Shown: positions 1 to 9,650 of the stretch, piece by piece
Layout of the letters: every line of letters starts with the position of its first letter
Position numbering within the stretch: position 1 is the first letter of the stretch
Origin: Stieleria mannarensis
Lineage (GTDB): Bacteria > Planctomycetota > Planctomycetia > Pirellulales > Pirellulaceae
Length of the DNA stretch: 64,000 bases
Assembly: GCF_014154935.1 (NCBI RefSeq)
Contig: NZ_JACEHH010000020.1
Coordinates: 62,001-126,000 of the forward strand
Reading direction: 5' to 3'
Position numbers and translations under genes: made by a program
The notes under the pieces: model-generated
The model's input: the letters and a program-made list of their open reading frames with translations, nothing else
The model's database searches: none
What the model was told of the DNA's origin: nothing

Positions 1-219
1 GCAGGTCACGCAGGTCTTGCCGACATCGGTCTTGGATAGCTCTCCCTTGGCGATCGGGCCGCCTTGATGGGCGCACAAACCGTCAAGGGCGTACAGCGAA
101 TCGTCGGCTCGAAAGATCGCGAGGATGTGCTCGCCGACCACCACCTCGATCGCACCGCCGGCAGCGAGCTGGTCGGCGCCGGCGACATCGATCCAGGCGT
201 TTTGGGATTCTGATTCCAT
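1..219 (-). CDS. Rieske [2Fe-2S] ferredoxin-like protein (C-terminus cut by window edge)
   Basis: Small Rieske-type iron-sulfur protein, probably a soluble electron carrier or the ferredoxin part of a dioxygenase or nitrite-reductase-like system. It starts at an ATG whose complement is at 217-219 and reads 73 codons to the window edge. The first cluster ligand pair is visible as C49-x-H51 in 'LCAHQGGPI', and a second Cys (C73 in 'CVTC') sits where the family has CPWH. The N-terminal part has the usual 'vGEHILAIFRADDSLYALD' strand pattern. The gene is divergent from the M16 peptidase at 433. The last ligand His lies outside the window, so subfamily and partner are unknown. Confidence 0.85.
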   Translation of the reverse strand, partial: MESESQNAWIDVAGADQLAAGGAIEVVVGEHILAIFRADDSLYALDGLCAHQGGPIAKGELSKTDVGKTCVTC

Positions 220-432
220 GGCTTCGGTGAATTTAGGGGGATCGGACGCGGCTCGCTGGTTCCCACGCACCGGTTGGTTCGACCGATCCTCGCGGCTCGG
301 TTATGGCGGCGGCCGCCGGATCGCCTCCCCAGCTATGTCCGGTCGGTCGCTGCGATACAATACCCCCAATGACTCACCAATGCGATCGCGACATGCCGGT
401 CCCAACGAAACTGGAAAAGACGGAGTTTGAAA

Positions 433-3237
433 GTGAAGCGAATCATCCGCCCTATGGCCACGTCCTGCGTCGTCGCCCTGTCTCTGATGCTCGGCGTCGC
501 AGCCGGGCAAGACAGTGCGGCCGCCGAAACGTCGACCGAAACCAACCAAAATGACGGTGAACAATCACCGAAGGAACTGATGAAAGTCACCGAAATCGAA
601 GGCATTTCAGAATACAAGCTGGAAAACGGCGTCCGCGTGCTGCTCTTTCCCGACGACAGCAAGGAGGTCGTGACGGTCAACATGACCGTCTTCGTCGGAT
701 CGCGGCACGAAGGCTACGGCGAGGCCGGGATGGCTCACCTGCTGGAGCACATGCTGTTCAAGGGGACGCCGGCACACCCGGCCATCCCCAAGGACCTGAC
801 CGAGCGGGGGGCGAATTTCAACGGCACCACGTGGGTCGATCGCACGAATTACTACGAAACGCTGCCGGCCGGCGAGGACAACCTGCGGTTCGCGCTGGAA
901 TTGGAAGCCGACCGGTTGATGAACAGCTTCATCAAGGGCGAAGACCTGGAAAGCGAAATGACGGTGGTTCGAAATGAATTCGAACGCGGAGAAAACTCGC
1001 CGTTTCGCGTCTTGATGCAACGCATGCAGTCGGCGGCCTACGATTGGCACAACTACGGGCAATCGACCATCGGTAACCGCAGTGACATCGAACGTGTGCC
1101 GGTCGTCAGCCTGCGGCGTTTCTATCGCAAGTACTATCGTCCCGATAACATTCTATTGATCGTGGCGGGGAAATTCGACGAGTCGTCCGCGATCGAAATG
1201 ATCGGCGACACCTTTGGCGACCTCGTCGCCCCCGACACGCCGATCGATCCGACCTACACGACCGAACCGCCCCAGGATGGTGAACGAACCGTCGTGCTGC
1301 GGCGCGTCGGCGACGTGCAATTGGCCGGCGCCACGTACCACGTCCCCTCCGGCAGCCACCCGGACTTTGCCGCCGTCAAAGCACTTTCGATCGTGCTCGG
1401 GGACGAACCCAGCGGCAGGCTGTACAAGAATCTGGTCGAAACCGAAATCGCCAGCAACGTCTATGCACTCGCCTACGCCTTTGCCGAACCCGGTTTGTTG
1501 ATGGCGATCGCCGAGGTCCCCGAAGACCACTCGATCGAAACCGCTCGTGCAGAATTGATCGCGGTGCTGGAGGATTCGTTCGAAGAGAATCCGATCACCG
1601 AGCAGGAGGTGGAGCGTGCCAAACAACAAATCCTCAAGCAACGTGAACTGGAAGCCGCCAACACGGACAAGCTGGCCGTCTCGCTGAGCGAATGGGCCGC
1701 CCAAGGCGATTGGCGGTTGTACTTTCTGTTCCGCGATGTCGTCGAAGAGCTGAATGCGGAAAAGGTGCGGCAAGCCGCCCAGAAGTACCTGGTTCGCAAC
1801 AATCGCACCGTCGGGCTGTTCATCCCCAGCGACAATGCCCAACGCGTTGAAATCCCCGAGTCGCCCGACTTGCTGGCCAAGCTGAAAGATTACAAGGGAC
1901 GCGATACCATTCAGGCCGGCGAACAATTCGATCCGGATCCGATCAAAATCGAGGAACGAACGCTGCGCGGCACGCTGGACAACGGGATCGAGTACGCGCT
2001 GTTGCCCAAGCAGACACGCGGCGGATCGGTCGCGCTGTATTTGACGCTTCGTTTCGGCACGGCGGAAACGATGATCGATCGCCTTGGGGCGGTCGAATTG
2101 CTGGGTATCCTGATGGCCCGCGGCACCGAGTCGCTGGACTACCAGGCGTTGCAGGATGAATTGACACGGTTGCGGGCCGAAATGCAGCTCTACAGCACGC
2201 CCGGTTTGCTACAGCTGTCGCTGAAGACCAAACGCGAATATTTGGGCGACGTGATCGCGTTGGTCGGCGACGTGCTTCGGCACCCGCGTCTGAGCGGCGA
2301 CGAATTAGAGGTCATTAAACGACAAGTGGTCACCGGGCTGCAACAGAGCGCCAGCGAACCGACCGCGCTGGCCGCTCGTGCGGTCAAGCGTGAGCTTTCG
2401 CCCTATGGGAAAGATGACATTCGATACGTCCAGACTCTGGACGAAGAAATCGAGATGTACCAGTCGGTCACGATCGACGAGGTCAAATCACTGTACGCCG
2501 AACTCGTCGGTGGAAACATCGGCGAGCTGTCGATCGTGGGCGATTTTGACGCCGATGAAATGAAGTCGCAGATCGAAGGGATTCTCAGCGGCTGGGAATC
2601 GGACGTGCCCTATGTTCGCGTCGATCGCCCGGCAAACTCCGACGCGGACGGATCGCTGGCAACGATCAATACCCCGGACAAGGCCAACGCGTTTTTCTAT
2701 TCCTCGCTGCAGATGGACTTGGCCGATACCGACCCGGGCTACGCGCCGCTGGTGCTGGGGAACTTCATCCTCGGCGGCGGAGGGCTGAGCAGTCGATTGG
2801 CCGACCGAGTCCGCCAGCAAGAAGGGCTGTCGTACACCGTGCGAAGCGGATTGAGCGCCCGGGCGAAAGACGATCGCGTGGATCTGACGATCTATGCGAT
2901 CACGAACCCGGAGAACAAGGACCGTTTGATGGAAGCGATGCGCGAAGAAATCGTGCGGCTCAGGGACGGCGGCGTGACCGAGGACGAATTGGCCAAGGCA
3001 AAATCCGCTTACCTGCAAGCCGAACGCGTCCGGCGCGCCAACGACGGCTCGTTGGCGAGCGAATTGATCCAGACCATGTTTTTGGATCGCACGATGCAAG
3101 CGGCCGCCGAGCACGACCGGCGGATCGAATCGGCCAGCGTTGAAAGCGTCAATGAGGCGATTCGGCGCTACATCGACTGGGAGAAATTGATCAAGGCCGT
3201 CGCCGGCGATTTCGAATCCGAAGCCACCGAGCAGTGA
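433..3237 (+). CDS. M16 family (pitrilysin/MPP-like) zinc metallopeptidase, two-lobed, exported
   Basis: Secreted or periplasmic insulinase-type peptidase of 934 residues. GGAG at 422-425 is 7 nt before a GTG at 433; the in-frame TTG at 427 is too close, so 433 is chosen. A hydrophobic signal peptide follows (residues ~8-25, ending near 'GVAAGQDSAAAE'). The inverted zinc motif HLLEH is at residues 102-106, and the third ligand Glu is at 182 in 'VVRNEFERGEN', the usual 76-residue spacing. The second half is a catalytically inactive M16 lobe with the R/Y signature 'RQQEGLSYTVRSGL' near residue 800. Length fits the fused two-lobe secreted M16 proteins of planctomycetes and proteobacteria. It appears monocistronic. 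Confidence 0.93.
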   Translation: MKRIIRPMATSCVVALSLMLGVAAGQDSAAAETSTETNQNDGEQSPKELMKVTEIEGISEYKLENGVRVLLFPDDSKEVVTVNMTVFVGSRHEGYGEAGMAHLLEHMLFKGTPAHPAIPKDLTERGANFNGTTWVDRTNYYETLPAGEDNLRFALELEADRLMNSFIKGEDLESEMTVVRNEFERGENSPFRVLMQRMQSAAYDWHNYGQSTIGNRSDIERVPVVSLRRFYRKYYRPDNILLIVAGKFDESSAIEMIGDTFGDLVAPDTPIDPTYTTEPPQDGERTVVLRRVGDVQLAGATYHVPSGSHPDFAAVKALSIVLGDEPSGRLYKNLVETEIASNVYALAYAFAEPGLLMAIAEVPEDHSIETARAELIAVLEDSFEENPITEQEVERAKQQILKQRELEAANTDKLAVSLSEWAAQGDWRLYFLFRDVVEELNAEKVRQAAQKYLVRNNRTVGLFIPSDNAQRVEIPESPDLLAKLKDYKGRDTIQAGEQFDPDPIKIEERTLRGTLDNGIEYALLPKQTRGGSVALYLTLRFGTAETMIDRLGAVELLGILMARGTESLDYQALQDELTRLRAEMQLYSTPGLLQLSLKTKREYLGDVIALVGDVLRHPRLSGDELEVIKRQVVTGLQQSASEPTALAARAVKRELSPYGKDDIRYVQTLDEEIEMYQSVTIDEVKSLYAELVGGNIGELSIVGDFDADEMKSQIEGILSGWESDVPYVRVDRPANSDADGSLATINTPDKANAFFYSSLQMDLADTDPGYAPLVLGNFILGGGGLSSRLADRVRQQEGLSYTVRSGLSARAKDDRVDLTIYAITNPENKDRLMEAMREEIVRLRDGGVTEDELAKAKSAYLQAERVRRANDGSLASELIQTMFLDRTMQAAAEHDRRIESASVESVNEAIRRYIDWEKLIKAVAGDFESEATEQ

Positions 3238-3242
3238 TCGCC

Positions 3243-3351
3243 GTAGCGGAACTCGCCAAGAGTTTCGCACCGGCGCGGCGACGCCGCACGGGGGCCGAAA
3301 GCCTCCGCGGCTTCCGCTACCACCGAATCGGAGCGAAAGCCTTGGCGGCTT
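3243..3351. repeat. Dispersed inverted repeat, family R1 (GTAGCGGAA...TTCCGCTAC)
   Basis: The left arm begins GTAGCGGAACTCGCCAAGAG at 3243; the right arm ends GCGGCTTCCGCTAC at 3320. A further half copy (GCGAAAGCCTTGGCGGCTT) lies at 3333-3351. The same arms recur near 5.2, 35.4 and 45.6 kb in this window, always between genes. It could fold as a long hairpin downstream of the M16 gene. Confidence 0.8.
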
Positions 3352-3363
3352 GTTGACCGAATC

Positions 3364-3424
3364 AGCCGTACGGCGCTAGCCGCGGTTCTCGCCACCACTC
3401 AACCGGGGCTAGCGCCCAACGGCT
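3364..3424. repeat. Dispersed palindromic repeat, family R2 (AGCCG..GCTAGC..CGGCT)
   Basis: Arms AGCCGTACGGCGCTAGCC and GGCTAGCGCCCAACGGCT are imperfect reverse complements around a ~20 nt loop. A diverged half copy in the other orientation is at 11051-11075. Intergenic only. Confidence 0.7.
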
Positions 3425-3506
3425 AATCGATAGATTGTTCATTGCGATTCACTCGGCAGGCCGTTGGCGGCTGCCGCGACCATTTGAGCATCGGCGCATA
3501 AAAAAA

Positions 3507-3541
3507 GGCCGCCCTCTTCCATGAGGGGCGGCCCAGTTTTT
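3507..3541. terminator. Strong hairpin with flanking A-run and T-run (bidirectional terminator)
   Basis: GGCCGCCCTC, a 6-nt loop, then GAGGGGCGGCC form a GC stem with one bulge. The hairpin is preceded by an A-run (3499-3506) and followed by TTTTT (3537-3541), so it can terminate on either strand. It closes transcription arriving from the M16 gene. Confidence 0.8.
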
Positions 3542-4332
3542 GTCATTTAGCCGACCGGTCCGGCACGTCCATGGCCGAGGTCCGGGCAACCGATTATCAA
3601 TGACAAAGTTGGAAGTTACGTTCCCTGTTGCAAGTCCGGGGTTTGACTTGCCGGCGGTTCCTATCGGTGCCGTCTTCCAGGAATCAACAGCCTCTCTACA
3701 TCCGCCAAGGCTGCTCTGAAACTGACGCGTCCTTCGCCAATTTCAGCTGATTGTTTTTGTGCCCCATCTTTCTTGTGTTTCAAGCGAGCCGGCATTCATT
3801 CCTGGCTCTTGTGATGGTTCGGCTTACGTGACGCCAGGTGGTTCACCTGAGAGATCGTCAAGGGGCATCGGTTTGGTCGCACAAAGCGAAACCGAAGTTC
3901 GCAAACGTGTTTGTCGACTCACGACAAAACGTCTCCCGTGCAAGAGTGAAGAGTCAAAAAGTTGCCGCGCCGTCGTGAACAACTTTTCCACAACCACAGC
4001 GGTCAGAGAAATGTGGCGATCTTCGATTCGAATGTCAACAACAAAGTTTGACGTCTGTGCAGAGTAGTGAACGAGAGTTGTTGAAAGTCTCGCGAATTCC
4101 GCACCCAAACACATCGATTTTTTTTTGTGGTTCGACAGATGCGATTGCTCGATCCTTGCAACCGATCGGTGTTTGATCGAAGCGGTCGAATTTCACTGAA
4201 CGGGTCCAACAATGCGTTCCATTGACAGACACTGATTTAAATCCACAAACGCTTCTTTAAATCGACCGACATGGCAATCCCGCGTGGATCGGCTACCATT
4301 GTCCATCCTCCGGCACCGCTCACATCCGTTCG
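3542..4332. other. Intergenic region with no convincing gene
   Basis: About 790 nt between the terminator and the glycosyltransferase. It looks more AT-rich than its surroundings (a run of nine T near 4122). Open frames here are short, lack family resemblance and overlap on both strands. No tRNA-like sequence was seen. A small RNA or a long 5' leader for the downstream gene remains possible. Confidence 0.6.
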
Positions 4333-5220
4333 ATGAACTTCATGCCTGACCCCGACGATGCTTCGCTGTCCGATCCGATGTCCCGGCAGTCGTCGGGGGC
4401 TTTGGATGGTTCCGATGGCCTTGCGAATCGTGGCGTGTATTGGCGAACCGACTATGTCCGCAAGATGCGTTCAGAACTGGGCCGCGACGTTTGTCGCAAA
4501 CTCGCCATCTTTGAGTTGCCCGAGGGCTTTTTGCTATCGGTTGTCGTGCCGGTCTTCAACGAAAGCGGGACCGTCGCATCGGTCGTCGATCGGCTTCGTG
4601 CGACCGGATTACCACTGCAAATCATCTTGGTCGACGACGGCAGCAAGGACGGAACATTGGAAGCGATGTGGTCGCTGGAACGAGATCCCGATGTGATTGT
4701 GATCGCGCACGAACAAAATCGTGGCAAGGGCGCCGCGATTCGCAGTGGGTTCGAGCGAGCGACCGGTGACATCGTGGTCATCCAGGACGCCGATCGCGAA
4801 TATGACCCCTCGGACTTTCGCGACCTGTTGCAACCGCTGCTTGCCGGCGAGGCCGACGTGGCCTATGGCACGCGTTACGGTCACTATGACCGCCAGCTGT
4901 CGCCCTGGTGGCACCAAACGGTCAACGCCTTCATCACGCTGTTGGCCAGCATCGCCATCGGAATTCGCTTGAGCGACGTCGAGACCTGTTACAAGATGGT
5001 CCCGCGGAAACACCTGCGGCGGATCATGCCCGACCTGCGGGAAAATCGCTTCGGGATCGAAATCGAACTGACGGCAAGGTTGGCGCGGTTGGGGTTGCGG
5101 TTCACCGAGCGTCCGATCCGTTACCAGCATCGCTGGTACGACGAAGGCAAAAAAATCAGCTGGCGGGACGGCGTGGCCGCCTTGTGGTGCATCGTCAAGT
5201 ATGGGCTGTTCCGCCGCTAG
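4333..5220 (+). CDS. Family 2 glycosyltransferase, dolichyl/polyprenyl-phosphate mannosyltransferase-like
   Basis: GT2 enzyme that would transfer a sugar from a nucleotide donor to a polyprenyl phosphate, acting at the inner face of the cytoplasmic membrane. The GT-A fold is clear: 'LSVVVPVFNESGTVASVVD' starts near residue 68, the nucleotide-binding acidic patch is 'ILVDDGSKDGT', and the metal-binding motif is 'VVIQDADREYDP'. The C-terminus 'ALWCIVKYGLFRR' is typical of stand-alone DPM1-like enzymes with no C-terminal membrane segments. A ~65-residue N-terminal extension precedes the core. ATG at 4333 is used; ATG at 4342 is an alternative. No sugar genes are adjacent, so the substrate cannot be assigned. 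Confidence 0.88.
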   Translation: MNFMPDPDDASLSDPMSRQSSGALDGSDGLANRGVYWRTDYVRKMRSELGRDVCRKLAIFELPEGFLLSVVVPVFNESGTVASVVDRLRATGLPLQIILVDDGSKDGTLEAMWSLERDPDVIVIAHEQNRGKGAAIRSGFERATGDIVVIQDADREYDPSDFRDLLQPLLAGEADVAYGTRYGHYDRQLSPWWHQTVNAFITLLASIAIGIRLSDVETCYKMVPRKHLRRIMPDLRENRFGIEIELTARLARLGLRFTERPIRYQHRWYDEGKKISWRDGVAALWCIVKYGLFRR

Positions 5221-5233
5221 CGAACCGAGTCGT

Positions 5234-5310
5234 CGCGGAAGCCGCCGAGGTTTTTGGCTTGCCCGGCGGCGGCTTGGCCGCCGCCGGGCGAAACTCTTGG
5301 CGAGTTTGGG
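5234..5310. repeat. Dispersed inverted repeat, family R1 (copy 2)
   Basis: Contains CGCGGAAGCCGCCGAGG near 5234 and CGAAACTCTTGGCGAGTTT ending near 5308. Between them is a strong internal palindrome, CCGGCGGCGGC/GCCGCCGCCGG. It sits directly after the glycosyltransferase stop and may act as its terminator. Confidence 0.6.
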
Positions 5311-5401
5311 GCCCGGGTTGCCCTCGCGACGATTTTTCTGGTTAAAATTGGGCTTTCTCCCCTCGGCCATCCGCCGCCCTGTCCTACCGAACGGTCCCTC
5401 C

Positions 5402-6697
5402 ATGCCATCTTTCCTTGCGTCCAAGGTCGCCACCTGTTGCGATCGCCTTGCCAAGTGTGTCTGCGCCAACCTCGTCGGATTCATCCTTTGCAGCGGCGCA
5501 TTGACTGCCAATGCCGTGCCAGCCACAGCGGACGATTGGCCCGGTTTTCATGGATTGAGAATCGCCGGCGTGCTTCCCGATGCCCAACTGCCCGAGGGTC
5601 TGGAAAAGCAATCGTATCGCTGGACGGTCGACTTGAAGACGCGTGACGTCGGATCGATGGCGATCCAGAACGGACGCGTCTATTTGCTTTCGATGTCACC
5701 GGCCAAACAAACGCTTCGCTTGATTTCGATCAATCTGCGGACGGGGAACGTGAATTGGACGCGTGAGTTTCCACACGCCAAGAACCACCTGCACAGCCGC
5801 AACACGCTCGCATCAAGCACACCCGCGACCGACAGCCGGTATGTCTACATCGCCCACAGTGATCGCCAGCACACCTGGCTGAGGTGTCTGGACCATCAGG
5901 GCAACGAGGTTTGGCAGCGGGACTTCGGCGTGGCGCAAAGCCAGCACGGCTTCGGTGTCTCGCCGACCGTTCATGGGGAAACGGTCGTACTGAATTTCTC
6001 GCAACAGGCCGATCGTGTTGAAAATGGCCAACCGGGGACCAGCCGCGTGATCGCGGTCAACCGGTCGACCGGTGAAACGATTTGGCAGACGCCCGTCACC
6101 TCCACACGTGTGTGTTACGGGACTCCGGTGATCCGTGATGGCAAAGTGATTTGTGCCAATACCGGCGACGGCATCTACGCGTTGTCGCTGGAAACCGGCA
6201 AGATGCTTTGGCGGCTGCCCGTGTTTAAAATGCGTTGCGTCAGTTCTCCGGTGGTCGTCGGCGATTTGGCGATCGGCTCCAGCGGCAGCGGTGGCGGTGG
6301 CAATCACTTGGTTGCCGTTCGCATGCCCTCCGGCCAGACCGACGCTCCGCAAGAGGTGTACCGGATTGAAAAGGCGGCGCCCTATGTGCCGACCTCGGTG
6401 GCCCATAACGGAATGCTGTTCACCATCGACGACAAGGGAATCGCTTCCTGTTTTGACGTGGCCACCGGAGACGTCCAGTGGACCAAACGGATCGGCGGCA
6501 CCTACAGCGCCTCGCCGATCTTGTTGGGAGACAAGGTCTTGGTGATCAACCTGGATGGCGAAGCGACGGTGCTGCGTGCGGCACGGACGTTCGAAAAGTT
6601 AAGCGAAATCAATTTGGGCGGGCCGGTCGGCGCGACCCCCGCCTACGCCGACGGACGATTGTTGTTGCGAGTCGGCACGGAACTGCGATGCCTGTAG
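5402..6697 (+). CDS. PQQ-binding-like beta-propeller repeat protein, exported
   Basis: A 431-residue seven-to-eight-bladed propeller of the quinoprotein alcohol dehydrogenase-like superfamily, probably periplasmic or membrane-attached. The frame is open upstream to 5201, but that part overlaps the R1 repeat; ATG 5402 gives a hydrophobic segment (~residues 20-40) ending 'TANAVPATADDWPGF', like a signal peptide. Blade signatures recur: 'RLISINLRTGNVNWTREF', 'VIAVNRSTGETIWQTP', 'ALSLETGKMLWRLPV', 'FDVATGDVQWTKRIGG'. Family members in planctomycetes usually lack a known substrate; here no dehydrogenase active site was recognised, so a structural or binding role is as likely as catalysis. Confidence 0.82.
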   Translation: MPSFLASKVATCCDRLAKCVCANLVGFILCSGALTANAVPATADDWPGFHGLRIAGVLPDAQLPEGLEKQSYRWTVDLKTRDVGSMAIQNGRVYLLSMSPAKQTLRLISINLRTGNVNWTREFPHAKNHLHSRNTLASSTPATDSRYVYIAHSDRQHTWLRCLDHQGNEVWQRDFGVAQSQHGFGVSPTVHGETVVLNFSQQADRVENGQPGTSRVIAVNRSTGETIWQTPVTSTRVCYGTPVIRDGKVICANTGDGIYALSLETGKMLWRLPVFKMRCVSSPVVVGDLAIGSSGSGGGGNHLVAVRMPSGQTDAPQEVYRIEKAAPYVPTSVAHNGMLFTIDDKGIASCFDVATGDVQWTKRIGGTYSASPILLGDKVLVINLDGEATVLRAARTFEKLSEINLGGPVGATPAYADGRLLLRVGTELRCL

Positions 6698-6878
6698 TGA
6701 TCGAGTTTCGATTCGGCGCGGCGGCGAGCCAAGAAATTTATTCACGCATCGGCAGTTTCTGCTAGTCTGAGCAGACCGCTTTTCTTCCCGTCGTCGTTCT
6801 CGTCGGACCGGTTCGTTTGTATGGCGGATCGACCTTTCGCGAGCGACACTGACGCTGCAGCTTATCCCGGTGCATCTG

Positions 6879-7538
6879 ATGAACGCCATGCCTTTGGTCC
6901 GCCGTCGTAGTCCGACGCGGATTACGTCCCCGAACAATTCCCGGTGGCGGCATCGATCGGCCGGCTTGTCCGCGCTCGTGCTGTGCCTGGTCTGCGTTCC
7001 GGCATGTTCCAAAGAGAAACTCAAGGAGCTTGCCGAGACGGTTCAACAGGAAGGGGAAAGCTTGGTCAAGGAGAGCAAGAAAATGACCGATGCCTTGGTC
7101 GAACCGGCCGAGGAACCGTTGCCGGAGACGGGCAAGCTGTTGATCAAGATGGACGAACCGCTGGAGATTGATCACGCGGTCGTCAAGATGCACGTCGTCG
7201 GTGATGGGCGTAAGAACTCATTGCAGATCACCAGCTATCCGCCCGGAGTCGAACACACGCCCGCACCGGCCGTCTTTCTGCACGCGACGACCGAGGTCGA
7301 AACGGTCGCCCTGTTGGCCGGAAAGTCGCTGCCGTGCAACCTGTTCGTCGAACCCCGCGCCGGTGCCCCGATCGCGCGCAGCGAAATCGGACATCCAGTC
7401 TCGGTCACCTTCGGATCGATGAACATGCAAGAAAAAACGATCACCGCAACGATCGACACCTGCACCCTGATCGATTCGAACGATCAACCGCTCGCGCTCG
7501 CCGGCGGCGAAATCCTGGCCGTCGTCGAGGGATTTTGA
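6879..7538 (+). CDS. Hypothetical lipoprotein
   Basis: 219-residue protein with a positively charged N-terminus, a hydrophobic stretch 'GLSALVLCLVCVPAC' and a lipobox-like V-P-A-C followed by 'SKEKLKELAE', so it is probably a lipoprotein. A short helical segment precedes a beta-rich domain ('VVKMHVVGDGRKNSLQIT'). No family was recognised. GTG 6870 and ATG 6888 are alternative starts. It is followed only 3 nt later by an open frame (ATG 7542), suggesting coupling with the next exported protein. Confidence 0.6.
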   Translation: MNAMPLVRRRSPTRITSPNNSRWRHRSAGLSALVLCLVCVPACSKEKLKELAETVQQEGESLVKESKKMTDALVEPAEEPLPETGKLLIKMDEPLEIDHAVVKMHVVGDGRKNSLQITSYPPGVEHTPAPAVFLHATTEVETVALLAGKSLPCNLFVEPRAGAPIARSEIGHPVSVTFGSMNMQEKTITATIDTCTLIDSNDQPLALAGGEILAVVEGF

Positions 7539-7661
7539 TCGATGAAGACGATTCACTCCCTGAACGTCGCGACGCTCGCCAGAGCGTGGGTCTGCACCAC
7601 CTGGGGGCCTCACTTTCTGGCGAAGGTCGCTGCCTCGGCTCGACGATTCACGACGCCTGGC

Positions 7662-9452
7662 ATGAGCAACAACGCGGTCCGATATGTCGGCCTGGCGATC
7701 GCCCTGTTTGCCGCAACCGCCACGGCTAACCCGAACACCCAGGATCCGCAACAACCACTCCGTGCCCACGGGACGATTCCCGGAGCGGAAAAACAGATCC
7801 AGGCGATGTACGCCAAATTCACCGAGTGGGAAGCGTTGGTGATCCGCAGCGCCGCAGCGGTCGATGCAGGGCGGCGGTTCCCACATCAGCAACTTTCCAG
7901 GATTTATCCGGAAACCGCTCGCGGCATTTGGTACGCGGAACATCTCGAAGCGATGGGTGAACCGGCCGGCTATGACTTGAAGCGTAAATTCACCCTGCTC
8001 CGCAAGGCAATGGGCAACTTTTCGTCCCGGCTGCAAGAGTACCAACCCAAAGAAGTCGCGTCGCTGCGTAACGACACCGAGGACCGTCGAAAGACGCTCG
8101 CCCGCGCCGCGGAATTGGCGGGTGCGGGCAAACTGGTCGAAGCCGAACGCATGATCCGAACGCTGCACTTAAAACAGCTGCAAAGCGTCTTCTACCTGAC
8201 GCATTTCCAGGCCAAGTCGTTCCAGAATGAAGTCAACGTGCCGCACCTGGAGCTGATGAATCGGCTCAATCGGCAACGCCGCAAAAGCTATCAGGCCGAA
8301 GCGAAGGTCAAAATTCAAGCATACGTGGATGCGATCGAAACGTTCAAATCGGAATCGGATCGCGTCGTAGCGGAGATGCGGCAATCACCCTCGGTCACTT
8401 TGGCCGATGGCGTCGGCGGCGATGCCGCCGACGCCGTTGAGTACGTCACGGTGCTGTGGGGCAATGCATCGGCGGCGGTCACGCGAAGCATCGCCGTGGC
8501 GTGGGCATTCAACGATCGTGATGCCCGGACGACCGCCCAGCCGTTTCAAAGAATCATCGACCAGGTCGATTCGATCGGCAATGCATCCATCGCGGGCATC
8601 GTCGCCAGCGCGGCGCTATCAACGCCACAGGATCAACTCGCCGTGCTTTATCCCAAGATCCTCGCCGCGATTGCCACACTGGACCGAAGGAGGCTTGGGG
8701 CGTTGGATCAAAACGTCATCGCGGCGGTCGAACATCTGGCCGCAAAGGATCCTGTCTTGGCCGAGCAATCCCAACGCTATCGCGATGCGACGGCGGAACC
8801 GATGCGTTGGAGACAGCGTTACACGTCGCAACAAGTCCGTACGGTGGAACGTGGTTATCCGCTGGCGTCGAATTTGTTGAATCGCGAGATGGCGCCAGAA
8901 TCCGTCGCGCCGCCGAGCATTTACGGGCCACATTCCTCACGTCCACGCGTCCTGACGCCGGGCGTGCTCTCGTATCCATCGGATTGGACCGTTCGCGATG
9001 CCAAGGTGTTGGAGGGGATGAAGATGAGCGACGAATCGACCGTACGGCTGTCGGCGACCGCCAAGGCGGCGGTCGTCCCCCAAGACCCGCGTCACTACAC
9101 CAGCCTGCCGACGACGTTCCCGATTCACGACGCCTTGGCCGACCTGATGGATTGTTTGCTGCTCGATGATTCGCACGGGCCGTTGGATTTGTCCGCCGCG
9201 GACGCCAGTTCCTCGGCCAAGCTCCAGGAGTTTCAAGCCGTCGGTGGACGGATCACTCGCCTGACACTCGAACCCTTCGTTGCACGCTTTGCGACGATGC
9301 CGGATCAAGCGTCAGCGTTGGTCCCCCTGAATCGACTGCCGAGCATTGATACGCAATCCCCGCCGGCCCAGCAGATGATTTGGCGCGTCGAGCTGGAGCC
9401 GGAATGGGTGGCCCACCGGATGTTCATCGCGATCCGTTTGCCGGCACAATGA
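7662..9452 (+). CDS. Exported hypothetical protein, largely helical
   Basis: 596 residues from ATG 7662, which places a clean signal peptide ('YVGLAIALFAATATANP') at the N-terminus. The frame is open to ATG 7542, 3 nt after the lipoprotein stop, and that coupled start is the alternative; it would put 40 residues before the signal. The middle is helical and charged, with alanine-rich stretches; the C-terminal third looks beta-rich. No family or catalytic motif was recognised. The arrangement suggests co-expression and a shared envelope role with the preceding lipoprotein. Confidence 0.55.
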   Translation: MSNNAVRYVGLAIALFAATATANPNTQDPQQPLRAHGTIPGAEKQIQAMYAKFTEWEALVIRSAAAVDAGRRFPHQQLSRIYPETARGIWYAEHLEAMGEPAGYDLKRKFTLLRKAMGNFSSRLQEYQPKEVASLRNDTEDRRKTLARAAELAGAGKLVEAERMIRTLHLKQLQSVFYLTHFQAKSFQNEVNVPHLELMNRLNRQRRKSYQAEAKVKIQAYVDAIETFKSESDRVVAEMRQSPSVTLADGVGGDAADAVEYVTVLWGNASAAVTRSIAVAWAFNDRDARTTAQPFQRIIDQVDSIGNASIAGIVASAALSTPQDQLAVLYPKILAAIATLDRRRLGALDQNVIAAVEHLAAKDPVLAEQSQRYRDATAEPMRWRQRYTSQQVRTVERGYPLASNLLNREMAPESVAPPSIYGPHSSRPRVLTPGVLSYPSDWTVRDAKVLEGMKMSDESTVRLSATAKAAVVPQDPRHYTSLPTTFPIHDALADLMDCLLLDDSHGPLDLSAADASSSAKLQEFQAVGGRITRLTLEPFVARFATMPDQASALVPLNRLPSIDTQSPPAQQMIWRVELEPEWVAHRMFIAIRLPAQ

Positions 9453-9487
9453 CACCGCGGATAAGACAACGCCTGTGAACGTAGGGA

Positions 9488-9515
9488 GGCAGAATGATAC
9501 GGGGCAGAATGATGG
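9488..9515. repeat. Dispersed repeat, family R3 (GGCAGAATGAT direct pair)
   Basis: Two direct copies of GGCAGAATGAT separated by a few bases (AC-GG). Variants occur at 15239, 47588 (reverse), 58551 (reverse) and as an inverted pair at 58623-58712. A short 8-bp tandem (CCGACCAG, about three copies) follows at ~9521-9545. Confidence 0.6.
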
Positions 9516-9650
9516 AAGACGCCGACCAGCCGACCAGCCGACCAGCGGTTGTGAAATGCTGTGAATTGGTGCCATCAGGAGCATTCCCTCGTCCAGTCGG
9601 CACCATTTTTTGCCCCCCCATTTTTTGACCACCCACGAAAGCGTCGCCGA

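Noticed and set aside
3759-4232. Small overlapping frames in the 3.5-4.3 kb gap
   Set aside because: No Shine-Dalgarno, no family resemblance, and competing frames on both strands.
5201-5401. An N-terminal extension of the PQQ-type propeller protein
   Set aside because: It is translated from the R1 repeat and is Arg-rich; a signal-peptide-like start exists at 5402.
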